Source of the DNA: DASTCC01 sp035711465
GTDB lineage: Bacteria; Acidobacteriota; Vicinamibacteria; Vicinamibacterales; SCN-69-37
Assembly: GCA_035711465.1 (NCBI GenBank)
Contig: DASTCC010000563.1
Coordinates: forward strand, 1 to 5,549
Length of the DNA stretch: 5,549 bases
Direction: 5' to 3'
Shown here: piece by piece, positions 4,614 to 5,549 of the stretch
Layout: every line of letters starts with the position of its first letter
Position numbering within the stretch: the stretch's first letter is position 1
Notes under the pieces: model-generated
What the model was told of the DNA's origin: nothing
Seen by the model: the letters and a program-made list of their open reading frames with translations, nothing else
Database searches by the model: none
Program-made: the position numbers and the translations under genes

Positions 4614-5549
4614 ATGCGAACGCTGATCACGACCTCGACGCTCGTCCTCGCGCTCATCTTCGGATTGAGCGCCCAGTCACCCCAGCCGCTGACCCGGTCC
4701 GACTACGGACAATGGGAGTCGCTCTCGTTCGGCGGCGCCCGCGCGTTCTCGCCGGACGGCGCGTGGCTGGCGTACGGCATCTCACGCGCCAACCGCAACA
4801 ACGAGCTGCGCTTCAGGAAGGTCGCCGACGGCACGGAGAAGGTCGTCGCCTTCGGATCGACGACGACGTTCTCGAGCGACTCCCGCTGGGTGGCCTACAG
4901 CATCGGCTACCCGGAGGCCGAGCAGGAGCGGATGCGCACGGCGAATCAGCCGATCCAGAACAAGCTCGGCCTGCTCGATCTGCAGAAGGGCGAGACGTTG
5001 ACGGTCGACGGCATTCAATCGTTCAGTTTCAGCGGCGACGGGAAGTATCTGGCGATGCGCCGCTACGCGCCGGCGCCTGCCGGCGGCCGCGGCGCCGCCC
5101 CGCCGGCCGGTCGCGGCGGCGGGCCCGGCGGCGCGGCCGGCGCTGACGACGTTCCTGTTGGCGTCACCCTGATCGTGCGCGACCTCGCATCGGGCCGCGA
5201 CACCACGTTCGGCAACGTCTCCGAGTACGCCTGGCAGGACAGCGACACCGGACAGCTCCTCGCCATCGCGATCAGCGCCGACGGCCGGAGCGGCAACGGC
5301 GTCCAGCTCTACGACCCCGCGACCACGGTGCTCAAGGTGCTCGACTCCGCGGCGACGACCTACTCGTCGATCGTCTGGCGCGAGGACAGCCGCGACCTGG
5401 CGGTGCTGAAGGCGAAACCCGACGACACGCGGGACGGACCGACGCAGATCGTACTCGCATGGCGCGAGGCCGGAGGCGCGGCCGAGAAGCGTCTGGAATT
5501 CGATCCGACCGCCAGCGGCGCCTCCTTCCCCGCGAACATGCGGACCGTC
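4614..5549 (+). CDS. Exported S9 (prolyl oligopeptidase family) peptidase, N-terminal propeller part, cut by window edge
   Basis: Open from the ATG to the last base, 312 residues without a stop. Residues 1-20 are a signal peptide (MRTL, hydrophobic core, LSA|QS). The rest shows propeller blade motifs of the PD40/DPP-like type: FSPDGAWLAYGI (46-56), FSSDSRWVAYSI (86-97), FSFSGDGKYLAM (137-148), then VRDLASG (188-194) and VQLYDPAT (230-237). These precede an alpha/beta-hydrolase domain with Ser-Asp-His in S9 peptidases; that domain would start past the window, so catalysis cannot be checked. Residues 152-177 are a low-complexity insert of Gly, Arg, Ala and Pro between two blade strands. The likely role is extracytoplasmic oligopeptide hydrolysis. 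AGGTG 6 bases upstream supports the start. It is divergent from the M23 gene. A TolB-like or other propeller protein without the hydrolase domain is the main alternative. Confidence 0.88.
   Translation, partial: MRTLITTSTLVLALIFGLSAQSPQPLTRSDYGQWESLSFGGARAFSPDGAWLAYGISRANRNNELRFRKVADGTEKVVAFGSTTTFSSDSRWVAYSIGYPEAEQERMRTANQPIQNKLGLLDLQKGETLTVDGIQSFSFSGDGKYLAMRRYAPAPAGGRGAAPPAGRGGGPGGAAGADDVPVGVTLIVRDLASGRDTTFGNVSEYAWQDSDTGQLLAIAISADGRSGNGVQLYDPATTVLKVLDSAATTYSSIVWREDSRDLAVLKAKPDDTRDGPTQIVLAWREAGGAAEKRLEFDPTASGASFPANMRTV

Noticed and set aside
4391..5146. A 251-codon plus-strand frame crossing the divergent region into the S9 gene
   Set aside because: It is out of frame with the signal peptide and propeller motifs of the S9 protein. 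It is Arg/Pro-rich with no start signal.
1..5549. A defence, biosynthetic or mobile system
   Set aside because: No transposase, nuclease, integrase, terminal repeat or biosynthetic core enzyme is visible; the genes are chromosomal envelope and housekeeping types.

Overview
The window is very G+C-rich (roughly two thirds by eye) with dense GC-ending codons, which produces long antisense shadow frames. Exported enzymes with glycine/arginine/proline-rich inserts, a glycine-zipper envelope protein, an exported S9 peptidase and a long-form IspG suggest a soil-type Acidobacteriota chromosome, perhaps Vicinamibacteria. That placement is an inference from style and family mix. No marker gene in the window proves it. 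I see no tRNA, rRNA, CRISPR array, insertion sequence or phage gene.

Layout: (1) 1-1020, minus strand: an exported M19 membrane dipeptidase, cut by the left edge. (2) 1079-1933, minus: an exported coiled-coil/beta/glycine-zipper protein lying 58 bases upstream of the dipeptidase gene and reading the same way. (3) 1934-2079: a divergent control region. (4) 2080-3324, plus: ispG, the iron-sulfur enzyme of the MEP isoprenoid pathway. (5) 3325-3381: a convergent gap with a GC-rich stem-loop. (6) 3382-3534, minus: a 50-residue Cys/His-rich protein of bacterial metallothionein (SmtA-like) type. It is small enough to be missed by length-filtered gene calling but has an ideal ribosome binding site. 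(7) 3591-4451, minus: an exported M23 zinc endopeptidase with all catalytic residues. (8) 4452-4613: a second divergent control region. (9) 4614-5549, plus: the exported N-terminal beta-propeller part of an S9 (prolyl oligopeptidase family) peptidase, cut by the right edge.

The genes do not form one pathway. Four or five products are exported, and three of them are peptidases: dipeptide hydrolysis by M19, cell-wall peptide cleavage by M23, oligopeptide hydrolysis by S9. Together they suggest envelope and peptide metabolism around one housekeeping gene (ispG) and one small metal-binding protein.

The most interesting signals are: the short metallothionein-like gene; an 8-bp perfect stem-loop that buries the ribosome binding site of the dipeptidase gene, with a promoter-like -10 placed so that a local transcript would start inside the loop and escape the hairpin; -10-like TAnnnT boxes 7-9 bases before the ATGs of ispG and the M23 gene, suggesting leaderless mRNAs; and similar Gly/Arg/Ala/Pro-rich inserts in two unrelated exported hydrolases.
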